Origin: Ophioderma brevispina
Taxonomy: Eukaryota > Echinodermata > Ophiuroidea > Amphilepidida > Ophiodermatidae
Assembly (NCBI GenBank): GCA_023653785.1
Contig: JAMKCH010058227.1
Location: 57,484 to 121,483, forward strand
Reading direction: 5' to 3'
DNA: 64,000 bases
The position numbers were made by a program, and so were the translations under genes. Every line of letters begins with the position of its first letter. Within the stretch, counting starts at the first letter, position 1. Under the pieces are notes generated by a model. The model had not been told where the DNA came from, did not search any database, and saw only the letters and a program-made list of their open reading frames with translations. Shown here piece after piece: positions 12,573 to 24,506 of this stretch.

Positions 12573-13268
12573 GGGCCGTATCTCAAACGATGGTTTATTT
12601 AAACAAACGATGGTTAGGCCTAAACTGTGGTTAGCTAAAACGCAATGTTAAAGAAACCCGCAGGTTAAAAATATTTTAACAAGTCGTTTAGCTAACCACT
12701 GTATTTCAAATTATTCTTAGCCTATATCATTACGTGTGCCTTGTGAAATATTTATATGCCAGACATGCATCCCGTATTATAATCCACGCATGAAGCCCAC
12801 GGGTAAATTCAAGACCTGTTCGCGTTACGCAAGAGCTTTAGAAATTTGTTGAATGATGGAGACAAAAGTCCGGGCCTATTTAAAACGGTTTATGCATGTG
12901 CCGCACTTGCGATTCTTTCAATACTATAACAGATAAACAACTAGCTGACAATAGAAGCAAAGGAAAAATGGACGAGAGAAGAAATGGGACTCGGAAAAAG
13001 AAGATAGAGAAATAAAGGAGGTAAATGGTCTAACCACGAGTATCAAAAAGAGCTGAAAATCAGGCATTTGATGAACACGTGAAGTTAAACACGCCTTAAA
13101 CTTCCCCCGGACCAAGTCTAGTTTAACAACGTTTTAGCGAGTTTACGATGTTCGGCTAAATTTAAACAGCGTTAAAGTTAACCATGCTTTCAGAATTGCG
13201 TTATTTTAGCGGGTGTTTAAATTACGATTTAACAGTGATTAGCGTTAAACATAGTTGAGATACGGGGC
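12573..13268. mobile_element. Long-TIR MITE, family L, copy 2 (inverted)
   Basis: The left end reads GGGCCGTATCTCAAACGATG. The right end, reverse-complemented, reads GCCCCGTATCTCAACTATG. This gives clean inverted ends of about 16 bp for a 696 bp element. It is the inverse copy of 10633-11390. GG-starting inverted ends are known in PIF/Harbinger relatives, but without a clear 3 bp target duplication I do not assign the superfamily. Confidence 0.75.
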
Positions 13269-13417
13269 TATATGTTGATCTCCCGTTTAATTTCGAAAAA
13301 AAAAAAATAATTCCCCTTCTTAGGGGCTTGAAACTTTTTGACCCCTCATGCCTTCAGACAAACAAGCAGCAAATTGCGGGCGGGCATGTATGAATCCCTT
13401 ATGCGGGGGCTGATCAG

Positions 13418-13870
13418 GGGTGGATCCAGCCCTATTCAAAGGTTGGGCCTCGACAGAAAGGTAACAAGGAATACGCGTGCGTTAACCTAAAATGGCCCCA
13501 CAACTGTGGTTTAATCAATTTATTGAAAATATGCAAAAGAGATCATGATAATTATTCAGACACTGGTCCAAAAAGTATACAGCACAGGACCTCATCAGGT
13601 TAGTATATCATGCCAAGTTAGCAAGTTCATTGAGTAATCGGTTAAGTGCTGAGAGTGGATAATGCTTTTTCTGCCCCCCCCCCCGCCCGACCGACCAACA
13701 CATCCGGCTATCTACAATCTACATGATAACATACGCCCCAAAAAACAGGGGGCTTGTGGGGGCCAAAATAAAGACTAATATATTGCTGTCAAATAGCGAC
13801 GTGCACAGCGGCGCAGTGCAGGGGTGTGTGTGAGTCCTCTAGCGCAAAGCGCGGAACCCTTGCAATATTC
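13418..13870. mobile_element. Decayed MITE with CAGGGGTGGATCCAGCC end
   Basis: The left end word CAGGGGTGGATCCAGCC (from about 13418) is the kind of terminus seen on hAT-type non-autonomous elements. Downstream are the G/C-homopolymer and GGGGGCC blocks typical of such elements, and a possible right end near 13820-13870 (GTGCAGGGGTGTGTGTGAG). The boundaries are guesses. Confidence 0.35.
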
Positions 13871-16675
13871 CCTTTGCTGTGTGAGATATTGCAAGCCTCT
13901 ACAACGGTCTTAAGAATTTAAATCTTAACCTATAAATGAAACATGTTATGCTCGTGTTGACAGAATAAAAAATCGCATACCAACTCGTAATTCACTATAG
14001 CTTGTAGCTATACCACAGAATCAGATTCATTGGTCTAATGATTTAAAAGAGAGAGGATGAGAGGAGAGAGAAAAACATAATGCTCAGAACAGGACCTCTA
14101 CAGTCCACATCGAAGCGTTGCCAGGAGGAGGTTATGAAGTTTGGGTTGAGAGCGACGTGCCTCCGAGAGAGTCTGGAAAGTGGGCCCACTAACTATACCA
14201 ATGTTTGCCGAAAAAAGGGACCCACAGTTAGGTTTACCAGTAGACTACCGATTTAAGTCAAATTAACACAAATTTGCCGTTCGTTTTCATCAAAATTCGA
14301 CTTTTTTGACAAATGTGGAAAATTTTGGCTCAGAGGTGGCGAAATGACTAATTCCCTTAAAATTTGTTAGCACATTTTTGCTTCAAATTGTCCAAAAATA
14401 GGGGCTTCCTTTTGGTGAGATTTTGCAAAAAATTTTCTAAAAAATAGGGCTTTAGTTGAAAATTTCAAAATTTCCCCTCAAAATAGAGGGACTGGGTTGA
14501 GAGTGGTAAAATTTTCAAAAAATATGCGGGTGAATGTTTCCAACAACTAGGGGTCTTTGGGCGACAACCCATGCTGAAAAATGGTCTTAACAGCTACATA
14601 CGCGTAAACTTCCAAAAGGGAGTGCCCCCCGGCTGCAAATTATCAAATTATTTCATGCAGAAGAAAAAAAATTTCCCAAATAGGGCTACCACTAAAGCTT
14701 TGCCACGTGTTTCTTATTCTTTTAGCAGAGGTGTCAAAATCATGGCAGAAATCGTTAAACCTTATCAGATATTCTCCAGCCTCCTAACAAAAAAATTGGT
14801 ACGTGTTCGTTCAGCAGCGATGTCTAAACCCTATAGTTCGGCCTTATAGGCCTACATATTATTAGATTATATTTTTTGTGGGGCCCACTGTATTGGATAA
14901 AGTAGATGACTTTGCTAATCAAGGGTACAGCAAAATAAAAAGATACAGCTATAAAAAAAATAAATAACACCCTGAAAATCTGCCGATTATGCTCGAGTTA
15001 TGCATTCAGTTAGCGAAACGTGAGTTTGTGCGATTAGCATTGCATTATAGCATAAAAAAACAACACCATCCTAACACGCGCCGTGATATTCACGAATAGC
15101 AGTTTCTGAGTCAAAATGTTTAGCACCGATTGAAGTGGCGCGCCGGGTAAAACACAAGGACACATTAGAAAATACGATAGGAAATAGTAATAAATCACGC
15201 GATATCCAGCGGATGGGTATGCAGCTATGCTGTTTTGTGAGGTATGGGGTCATCGTTTTTCTGCGTTTTTTTCGGAGAATTCGCCGTTGTAAACTTTGCA
15301 TGATAAGTGCCGATTACGGAGGGTATTGAATAGTTGATACGTTTTACGATGCATAGACTATGCTTAGGAGCGTTGTTTTTGGCGAGATTGAAGTCTGAGA
15401 AGAGCGAAGAATTAACGGCGAATTCACCGGTAAAATTGCTAGTATTCAGTGTGGACTCGTCCCTAATAAATCTAATGCAAGCACCATTACTTTTCATCAT
15501 CTTAGAAGAGGAACAACATGGGCTAAAAACCTCGAAAGGTGGCAGAGACAGGAGTTCACAAAATGTTTTTGTGTGCGTCGGCTTCAATCAGGGAAGCCCT
15601 GTGCTTTTAGAAGTTCAACAACAGTTATATAATGTCAAGCGATTGAATGTCCTTAGTTTTGATAATCTTTTGTGAATGCCAAAAATCGAAGTGTGTCTCG
15701 AAGAGTTTCTTTGGATTGTAAGAAAAACGGCCCGGGGAAAAAACCCGACCGGATACAAAGTTTGGCATTTGGTTATGTTTATTTTGTTCGCTTGTTTTTG
15801 TTTCACTTCTGAACAACATGAGCCAATATTTCCTTCCTAGGGGTTTTAGCAAAATGAGGAGAGAGAGACGAGAGAGAATTAGGCGTTAAAATCAAGCTAA
15901 TGTCTATGAGCCAGTTTCTGTACGGGACTTAAAATTCGAATTTTTGCACACCATCGATATGTGGTTAATTTAATTTCTCCAATATAAGGGTGAGGAAAAA
16001 AAAATGACCCGGATTGTGTCCACATTTTGAGGTTTTTAAATAATGTATAGATAACGTATGTGATATCATCGGAAAAGCCTATTCATTATCTTTAATATGC
16101 TTTTTTTTGGGGTTTATTTTTTTTGGGGGGATGACCAAAGATAATTCTAATTGGTTAAGTATAGGTCGAGATACAGTCTTTTGAAGCAAGTAGTCGGTTG
16201 TCACTATCCACGGATTCCCATTTGATGCACGGCGCCGACTAAGGCAAATGTGATGCGTGGAAGTGCAGAAACGAACTGCTTCATGCAAACGAACGTAACT
16301 CGGTCTATACCTAACCGATGTGAATGATCTTGGCAGCAAATTGAAGAAATGAACTAAGCTTCAGATGATATTACTGAAAATTCAAATGGCGGACACAATC
16401 ATGCTCAATTTTTGTTCGACCTCACCCGGATCACTGAAGGATGTATCCCCATGGACTAAGATTAGGTATGTTCCGCCCCGACAGTTGCACGTTAGCGCGT
16501 ACTGCCTATATCAAAATGGCCGCCATTGATTTATGAAAAATGCCATTGTAATTTCATTACAGATAGGACATGATCCCGAACAAAACACGAAATTTTAAAA
16601 GTTTTCCTTCCTGAAGCAGGCTTGAACATTTAAGCGTCTAAGATGGCCTCCGGAAGGAGGCATGTTTTTAACCCT
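13871..16675. other. Intergenic, with an unassigned double open stretch
   Basis: Both strands of 15130-15680 carry open frames over 110 codons (15334-15675 plus; 15225-15587 minus) in slightly GC-richer DNA that includes GGCGCGCC. I recognise neither product. A CpG-containing regulatory patch is as likely as a coding exon. A block near 14173-14890 begins and ends with GGGCCCACT-like words and may be an old foldback. Several AAAATGGC/AAGATGGC words begin at 16384. Confidence 0.35.
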
Positions 16676-17065
16676 CGTCTACCTGAGCCATTTTTGTAAC
16701 AAAAAAATCCCGAAGGGGGGGGGGGGTACCACCCCCTGTGATTTTCGTTTACTGAACATACGAATTCTGTGAAGTTGGTACAAAGCGGTAGCTAGGAGTT
16801 TCCTCTTTCTTTTGGTACCCAAAAAAGTCACATCCCCATTATGGACGTCACTATTGGACGTTCATATGGCTGAGGAAAGCCGAAAAAATAATGGGGATAT
16901 AGGATGAAAATGTATATATTATAGCAAGTTTCGCGACTCGAACACTAATCATAGCACCTAACTGCTCTCATATAATAAATAATCAATTCCCACACATAGA
17001 GTAAAAAAAACGCCATGAAAATCTGATATTTTCCTAACCGTTATGGGGAAAAAATTAATTTTTGT
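16676..17065 (+). repeat. CRE-containing dispersed repeat, copy 1
   Basis: Starts with GTCTACCTGAGCCATTTTTG followed by GTAACAAAAA, a G run and ACCACCCC, then ACGAATTCTGT, GGTACAA and CATCCCCATTATGGACGTCA. The same order occurs at 46308-46670 (plus) and 30915-31232 (minus). It ends near TGATATTTTCCTAACCGTTA. It encodes nothing. The paired cAMP-response-element-like sites are its most distinctive part; in this copy they have decayed to GGACGTCACTATTGGACGTT. Confidence 0.6.
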
Positions 17066-17517
17066 AAGGTCTATTCTGACAAATTAACCCATTCATTGAA
17101 CTAAAACTATCACATGATAGCAAGATAAACTTGGGCCAATGTTGTTAGGTATGTCTCAGGTCTACTCCTTCCACATATGCACTAGAGTCCATTTATATCC
17201 TAGAGTCAGTGACGTCAAACGCGTCCTGACGGGATGTTTTGCATGTGGCATATTCGTTTGCGTTGCGCGACAGGGAATCATCCGTTGGGGGGGGGGGGTA
17301 ACCACCCCTTTTCGACGATGGTTAAAAAAAAACAACATGAACCAAAATAGAATATTGTTTAAAAAAAAAAAAAAAAAAAAAAAAAATTATCTATTTTTAA
17401 TTTACAACCACATAGGTCTTTGCTTTTGACAAAAGTGAAATTTTCAAGTGATCGAAAGAATTCAAAATGGCCCCCACAAACGCTAAATGCATTGAGGGAT
17501 TACCTTAAGTTTATTGA

Positions 17518-17889
17518 TTAAGCCACTATCAGTCACTTTTTCCAAAATCAAAATGTCCATTGTATCTCTAAATTGCTTGTGTTATGTACTATCAACACCT
17601 TAAAATTACTGTTTCATTGTGAGAAAAACAGACACTAGCATTTTAAAGCGGTCCTGAAGATGCCATTTACGACTGTTCTGCGCCTTAAAGACGGATCCCG
17701 ATTTTTATTAGTAATCAGAGCATAAAATCATCACATTTCTTGACAAATTACGGCGCGTACGCTCAGCCACTTACCAGGGGTCTTTACACTACAATTTACC
17801 AACACAAAAGTGCAAAAAAAAAGCACTTTGATGAAAATAGGGGGCGCTTTTGTGTACCTTTTGATAAAAATCGCTGATAGTGACTTTAA
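17518..17889. mobile_element. TTAA-type MITE, family D, copy 1
   Basis: The left end is TTAAGCCACTATCAGTCACT. The right end, reverse-complemented, is TTAAAGTCACTATCAGCGAT. Both include TTAA. Length is 372 bp with no coding sequence. The ends match those of 27825-28175 (AGACACTATCAGTGATT), defining one family. Confidence 0.75.
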
Positions 17890-18744
17890 GGATATTATCG
17901 TAATGTAACTGCGCATTTTTAACTCATGTCGCGCTTACTATAAGAAAACATATAGGGCTAATATTGTTTCTCAAAGGCGAATAAAGAGAATTAAAGATGG
18001 CTGACATTTAGGTTAATAAATGGAAAATTCAAAATGGCTACCAAATCCATGCAATATGCACGTTTTAGTGGCATTTTGTAGCAATTTATAGCAATTGTGG
18101 CAGCCACATTGAATTCTTGGGTAATTTTGGAGTTTTGTGTGCGGTTTTTTGACGGGTATATACATTTGAAGATAATTTGTGATCAAATTGGTTATTTGGT
18201 CGCCATCTTGTTTTAAATTAAACAGGGGTTTCAAAAAGGTGGTATGTGGAACCGAACCTAGATTTAGACGGAAAGATGTTTTTTTCCAAACTCAGTTTTG
18301 GGCCACAGTGAAGTTTACTTAAAACCAAGATGGCGGCATATACCAAAAAATAGCTACCAAAATTTACCCCTTGACGGTACGAAAGCATAGGTCTTTGCAG
18401 CCAACACAAACTTCAATAATTTTATGTTGATCACGTAACCCAAATAACTTAAAATGACCGTGCAAACGAACTATAAGTTTAACCTTTACAACAGTAAAGA
18501 CGTAATTTTATAAAGCAAGTGGACTATCATTTGCCAAGATGGCGGCCAATAAGATATAAAAAATGGCGGTCAAAAGTGCAATTTTGATTAAAAAATCGAC
18601 TAAAATTGCGCCTTTTACATGAAAGGGTAGCCATTTGTATTTGCCAGCTGTTTTTAAGAATCCGTAGCCATATGATAGTTTAGTAATAAAAATAGCGTAA
18701 TATAAACCATTTAGAAAAATCGATCTAGCACTTTATGAAATATG
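17890..18744. other. Intergenic rich in AAGATGGCGGC-like words
   Basis: No gene. Words resembling the YY1 core occur near 17995, 18031, 18201 (reverse), 18327, 18537 and 18561, continuing a series that begins at 16384. They may simply belong to an old repeat. Confidence 0.4.
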
Positions 18745-19400
18745 CGTCTTTTTGTTATGCTTGACCTTTCTGCTGCCTTTGATGCCTATACATTGACCGG
18801 ACATCTGCTACAACGTCTGGAGCATGACTTTTGGTATCCAAAGGCACACACTTTCAATGGTGTCGTTTATACATAAAACTGGTCGCCACTTAGTGTGTAA
18901 TAATCATAGATTTCTTGCTGGAATGTAGCGTACCACAAGGATCATAAGTGGTCTCGAGGGCTTTACAATATTATACTCTCAAGTCAATGCCATAATACGT
19001 TTGCATGGTCTAAATACCATATATTACGCTGATGATGTACCACATAATATGTGTCATTTAATACAAAGGTTCCAGGGATGATGATGTGCCACCTTTAGGT
19101 AAACTCTTGGGTGAAGGATCTGCGATTTGGCTGGAACAACATGCTGAAAACTAAATGATCTAAACTGAGGGTTTTTTTATCGCAGCATCCCTACAGAATA
19201 TGGGCAGATGGTCCAAATTCAATATGTGTTGCTCTGGTTAAAATCACTCCTTCATCAACCATAATAACCCTAGGCATGACCTTTGATTCCCCAATGAAAT
19301 GGTCTGACCATGTAACAGATTGTGAAATCGTATTGTTTGCTGGGGAAACCTTGCTAGAATTAGAAGATGTATAAATAAAGATAATAATATAAATAACAAC
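18745..19400 (+). pseudogene. Non-LTR retrotransposon reverse transcriptase relic
   Basis: A degenerate plus-strand reverse transcriptase palm domain read across several frames. In order: MLDLSAAFDAY (from 18754; the motif A aspartate context of LINE-type RTs), VPQGS (18930-18944), YADD (19025-19036; the catalytic motif C, with both aspartates kept), and a C-terminal LGMTFDSPMKWSDHV (19270-19314), which matches the LGV.FDS..T...HV region after the thumb in CR1/L2-like elements. Stops and frameshifts occur throughout, so it is dead. No endonuclease part precedes it; a 5'-truncated copy is typical of LINE insertion. It lies head to head with the larger relic that begins at 20051 on the other strand and is more eroded. 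Superfamily assignment (CR1/L2 versus related jockey-group clades) is inference from motif wording. Confidence 0.85.
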
Positions 19401-19635
19401 CATTTATAAGACGCCCCATCTATCTAGACAGCCTTCCGAGGACTGAAACAATAAGATCCATTAACAAGCAAAAGTTACAATTACAGAAAATGATGTTACC
19501 CTGAAATTGTCACTTGGTAGAAACAAAAATGAAAATGCATTATGAACATAATGAAGTGGATCAAAGGAATCAAGTACAAAATAAATGAATACAAGAAGCA
19601 TAAGCAAGACTGGAACAAATGGTCTGTAAGTGATT

Positions 19636-20043
19636 TTAAAGGGCACTGGACATTTCACACAATATGAAGTTTCTTCAATTGCTCTCAAATGGATAGTCTA
19701 GCCATTGAAGAATAGAGAGATATTTTACACATAAACAGAACATACCCCAAAACAGATAAAGACATGATATGAGGATAAAGACATCCAGGTAAGTTGTAGG
19801 CCAACTTAAGTTTTCCATAACTTTAATAAACAATGTGTTTATTACATTGAATATTTTTGACTCGTATAACTGATATTAAAACCACAAAGGGATAGACCGG
19901 TCGGTGCATAGCGTGAGAAACAGCATACGGAGTGCGTGATTTGGGTTTAAACGCCATTTCGTCGTGTGCTGAATTGAGCGTCGCCGGCGACGCTAATTAT
20001 TAAAATCGTTTTGTTTACCCATAAGGAAGCTGATTGGTATTAA
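19636..20043 (-). mobile_element. TTAA-type MITE, family E, copy 1
   Basis: Begins TTAAAGGGCACTGGACATTT. It aligns in reverse orientation with 35368-35815: shared blocks are ATATGAGGATAAAGACAT, TTGACTCGTA, GCATAGCGTG, GACGAAAT and TCGCCGGCGACGCTAA. The TTAA at 20040-20043 abuts the 3' end of the LINE relic. The two ends are not clearly inverted repeats in this copy. Confidence 0.6.
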
Positions 20044-20050
20044 TTTTTTT

Positions 20051-21285
20051 TCATTTTCGGGTGAGGGCTTTTGTTAATAAAAGCTTTACAACCATGCAAA
20101 AATTCGATGTTGAAAAATCTAGGGCGGCAATATTTTTCAAATGTGCCAGTGTCTCTGTAAAGTTCTTTATAGACACACAACAACGGATGTCCAGGGGAAG
20201 AGAGTTCCATAATTTAGGAGCACATGAAGAAAACTCCCCATCACAAGGGCGGATAACGGTTCTAGGAGTCGTTAGCAAAAGTTGATCAGAAGATTCTGAG
20301 AGCGCGCCTGGGTATATATGGATGAGGATAGTGGCTTATATAAGATGGAGCCAAGTCATTTACATTTCCATGGAGCAAGAGGATTTTGAAATACATCCGT
20401 TGACGGATGGGGAAACCAGTGAAGCTGATAAGAGTTGGAGTTATGTTATCATACTTGCGAGTTTTTGACAATACACGAGCAGCTGCATTTTGTGTTCGCT
20501 GAAGTTTCTCAGGAGATATTGAATTCCATATAAAAGTGCATTCCCATTGTCAAGTCAGAAGTGACCGAGTGATGAATGAGAATTGTGGCCATATCATCTG
20601 ACAAAATTTTACGAATTGAGCTAATGATACGTATTTGAAAATATGCAGACTTGACATAATTTATTTACATGTTCATCCATTGTCATATTTTCATCAAGAA
20701 GAACTCCTAAGTTACGAGCAGAATGGGCAGACTGAATGTTGGCATTTAGACCCCCCCCCCAATTTGAATATTATTATCTTTGATTAGACCTTGCATTCGT
20801 TAGGTGTGAACATGACAAGTTCAGTCTTAATCATCACATGAGTTAAGTTTGTTTGCTGTCATCCATGACTTGATATCGGCAACACAATGTTCAATTTTTG
20901 ATCGCACAATTGATTCAAATTAGGTGGATGTTAGGTCATAAGAAAAATAGATTCCGTGTTTCATCTGCACAGAGGTGCACCATTTAGTCCATGTTACGGC
21001 GATATTGCTATAAGAGCGTGAATCGAGGATGAAAAGCAGTAGTCCCAGCACTGATCCTTGGGCACTCCAAAAAGAAGTGTGAAGGTGCAGACAAAGTCCC
21101 GTTAATGTTAACAGTTTGCGTTCTATTGCTGAGTAGGAGCAAATCCACTCAAGAGCACGGCCTTTGACATTTAATAGACTCCAGGGCGACATTTTCAAAA
21201 ATCCATGGTATATGGTGTCAAAGGCTGCAGAGAGATCCAATAATACCAGGAAAGGACGCCAATTTGTTGTCAAGAGAACATAATA
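20051..21285 (-). pseudogene. LINE reverse transcriptase, palm to C-terminus
   Basis: Reading the minus strand downward: LVLLDLSAAFDTI (about 21200-21245, motif A), QGSVLG (21043-21062), then LCADETR at the catalytic motif C (about 20956-20976), where the usual YADD has become CADE. Next comes IEHCVADIKSWMTANKLN (about 20850-20905), then ITPTLISFTGFPIRQRMYFK and LAPSYIS (20471-20286), and a C-terminal APKLWNSLPLDIR (20278-20051). The last two are signatures of the CR1/L2 C-terminal domain. Stops and shifts separate the blocks. The mutated motif C means this copy could not have been active in its present form. Confidence 0.9.
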
Positions 21286-24200
21286 GTCGTGTCCACACGT
21301 TCGGAATGTAAGTCACTTAATTCCGGTACTAAATATGGTCGGTGTTAGCGTCGGACTTAAAGTGAGCCGTGTGGACGCGCACTGGTCGGATCTAAGTTCG
21401 GACGGTTTAGTATAGTCTTAAATTGGTAGGGTGGACGCGCATTCTAACGCGTATTAGCGCTTAGATCCGACTAACTTTAAGACCGAGTCAGCTTATTACC
21501 GGGTACTAGCTGATAGTACCCCCTAAGCAGGAATTGCTTCCACAAGACATCCGTCGTAGCGTAGCGAAGCATTGAAGAGCGTAGCTGCCAGTATCCAATG
21601 TGAAGCACCTTGTCTGGACAGATACTGCTGCCAACCGTCTTGAATCAGGAGAGAGTTTCTTAAGCAAAGTCCAACCTCTTGAAACAGGTCTATTATAAGG
21701 GAGTTTAAGAGAGTGCCTTGTGGAAAGAAAGACTTGCAATCACCAAGTAAAATATATTGGTATTGGAACCTGGGTGAGCATCTCCCACCTTGGAGCTGAC
21801 TCCTCAGGGGGAATGGCGATGCTCAATAGATGCGAACCAGAAATGGCGATCTAGGTTTCCTTGCAGGAAGTGGGGCTATCTGGAAGCCGATCAGGATTGA
21901 CTACCTGTGGTGTGAAACAGCACCAAGACAATTGGAACCACCACCTCTTGTCTGCCACGTGGAGCACACAATGCACAAACAAGGACCTTGCGGAATTCAG
22001 GAAGCAGCCAGGACGTTGTACCCATCTCATGGCTGGGATCATTATTTGAGAACCACATGTTTGGACACGACTAAGAAGAAGAAGCTGAGTAGTTGTCCAT
22101 GGGAACGGGCATCGGAGTTATAAACTTTAACCAAAGAACGTTAAGCAGTTCGGCAAAGAACCCGAACGTGGGATTTGGAGCGCGTCCGTCGGGACTCTAC
22201 GAAAGGCAAATTGGGCCTTTCGTAAAACTGAAAGGTCAAAAATATCCGGTAACGTGATTGGTCCTCCCCTTCTCGACAGTGGAATTTTCAAAATAAAGTC
22301 TACCGCGCTCAAAACGGGTTGTTTGTTATAGCGATTCATTCCTTGTAGAGACTACTTTTCTGTATAATCTCTTGAACCGATCAACCGTGCCATTTTGAAA
22401 TCTTAAGTAAATCTTACGTGTCTAAAAATTTGTATTATTGAATTTTTACGAGTTTCAAACTGAAGGATGTATTTTCAAGCCAGTCGCAATGACGTCTTGA
22501 ATTCATAAAGCGTGTGATAACTAGCTCTGTATACCTATACACAACAGGCTGAAATTCTGAAAATTGTTAAAACCCTCTAGGACATGATTCTGATGATAAT
22601 TGGTTAATTAATACATAATACGGCCATGTGTTCTGCTGTACGGGTATATAAATGCGCCGGGAAATGCGCGAGCGTTCCTCCTAACTCTACTATATAGGCC
22701 TACCACTGTCACAAATTACACAGTGGCACTGTATAACTACTCGCACAGGTTCACCAAGTAAACGCTTACGAAGCTTCGCCGCTGAAAAAGGTTATTATTT
22801 TTATTTTAAACACAATAATTAAAACCACAGTGCACCACATTACATACTAACAAGACGTATAGACATAAGACTTAAACCTTACCGCTACCAGTGGACAGAG
22901 ATGAACAGGCACTTATACAGTGTTGTATGCCGGGACCGGGTTGTAACGCGTACGGCACGCTACACTGCAGCAGTACAGTGGCGTAGCGTAGATAATAACG
23001 TCCACCAGTGAGAAGCATGCTAAATCGTGCTAGGGGAGATGATATGTAAATTAAACATTAAACCATCTTCTCTGCTTTGTGTACGTATTTTTGTTAGTCA
23101 AGGTAATTGATCTATGATTCCTACATACAGGTATTGTACACATTATCGCTTTTGTTTACACTGACCGGGGAGACTTTGCGTTGTACATACAGGCTTCAGG
23201 TATAACATGTACGCTCGATCTCTTGCCGTGAAACAGGGGGGGTTGTGATATCTTCCAACTCTAATTAATCATAGACTTTATTTCCAGACGGGTATTTTCT
23301 TCAAACTTCAATTTAACTCATTTTTAGATTTATTAATCATTATTTAAACGGCCTGCAAAACGACTAGGTTGGTGTGACCTTAGCCAACGTGGCGCGCTCC
23401 AGTACCGAAAGTACCTTAGAAGTAGGCTATCTGCGCCTTGCGCAGCACGTTGTATAAAAGCCCATTTGGGCTTTTATTGCGTCCCGAACGGGACTCGTTT
23501 AGAATCCCGTTTCGGTTGTTTCCCGAGCTGGTTAGAATAAATATTTAAAAGTGAAAGAAACATGTGGAAACATCGTTACTCGGAAACTGTTTTATTCATG
23601 CACAGGAACCTAAGCACCGTTGAAAAAACTCTCACAATAGTCGTGTCCACACGTGTAGTTATTACGGGTATTAACAAGTCCGATGAATTAAAAAAAAATC
23701 CCATTGCTTTTCCCCTTCATGCCTATTGTTTTTTTTTTTTTTTTATACCCTATTGTAATCGTCTCCACATGCGGTCGGCAATATCACTTAGCGTTCAAGC
23801 CTTCACACCCTAATATGTCAGTCGTAGAAACAGGTGCTTACTTGTTTTTGTTAACACTGGTCACATTTAAGTCCGACAGAGAGTACGGTCGTGCATGTCC
23901 ACCCGACTTTACTAATACGGTCAGTAAAGTTACGACCGACTGAACCTGCTCTTCTCGGCATTAATCTCGGACTTAAGAGAATTAGAGTTAAAACGATGTG
24001 CCGTTCACACGGCCAAAAATTTATATATCCAACACTAAAACCGATCAATTAGGTACGGTATTAAGTGACTTAAGTCCGACCGCATTGTGGAGACGATTAC
24101 AATAGGGTACAATAGGCCCGCTTGAGGGGATTTAGTGGATTTTTTTTAATTCCATCGGACTTAGTTAATACGGTAATAACTGACACGGTGGAAACACGAC
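21286..24200. mobile_element. Composite 2.9 kb insertion splitting the LINE
   Basis: The RT reading is interrupted after VQNEYI (about 24205) and resumes at FLVLLDLSAAFD (about 21250). The inserted DNA begins TCGTGTCCACACG (21287-21299) and ends with the near-inverse CGTGTTTCCACC on the other strand at 24200. The interior is heterogeneous. About 21560-22090 ends in CTAAGAAGAAGAAG, like a LINE 3' tail. 22620-23000 contains TATATAA, a CAGTGGCGTAGC hAT-like terminus (22978) and several CpG-rich blocks. 23450-23550 has TATAAAA, two hairpins and AATAAA in LTR-like order. 23641-24200 is a separate palindromic element. It encodes no identifiable transposase. Confidence 0.65.
23641..24200. mobile_element. 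Palindromic MITE with TCGTGTCCACACG ends
   Basis: Bases 23641-23780 and 24060-24200 are inverted copies. Shared words include TCGTGTCCACACG, AACAAGTCCGATGAATTAAA, CCCTATTGTAATCGTCTCCA and CGGTCGG. The central 280 bp holds further short inverted TTAAGTCCGA words. The total is about 560 bp with no coding sequence. Its outer right terminus is shared with the 21286-24200 insertion, so this may be the last arrival or the right half of the larger unit. Confidence 0.7.
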
Positions 24201-24506
24201 AAATATACTCATTCTGCACTCTCACTAAAGCAGATTCAGTCCCATGATACTTTTTGTAGGCAGATTGAAAGGCCAAATAATTCATTGTGAAGGTAGCAGT
24301 CAGACGAGAAGCAACAACCGTTCTCAATGATTTCGAAACAAAGTTAGATTTGAAAAGGACGAAATTGTTCGAAGTTTTTGAATCCAATTGAGGCTTTTTG
24401 AGAAATGGTGTGACTAAGGCATTTTTGAAACAGTTGGAAAAGATGCCGAATCCAGTGAAGCTATTGACAATTTTTGTGATGACTGGCAAAAGTGTCTAAG
24501 TGAATC
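24201..24506 (-). pseudogene. LINE reverse transcriptase, fingers region
   Basis: On the minus strand, from 24506 down: LLPVITKIVN, FKNALVTPFLKKPQLDS, SFVSKSLRTVVASRLT and FQSAYKKYHGTESALVRVQN. This is the N-terminal fingers region of a CR1/L2-like RT in correct order. An open frame of 130 codons survives across it (24097-24489), although its last part is insertion sequence. It continues upstream beyond a TTAA MITE at 25059 and downstream beyond the composite insertion at 21285. Confidence 0.9.

Noticed and set aside
15225..15675. Overlapping open frames over 110 codons on both strands as a gene
   Set aside because: Neither product resembles a known family, there are no flanking splice sites I would defend, and opposite-strand overlap is common in composition-biased DNA.
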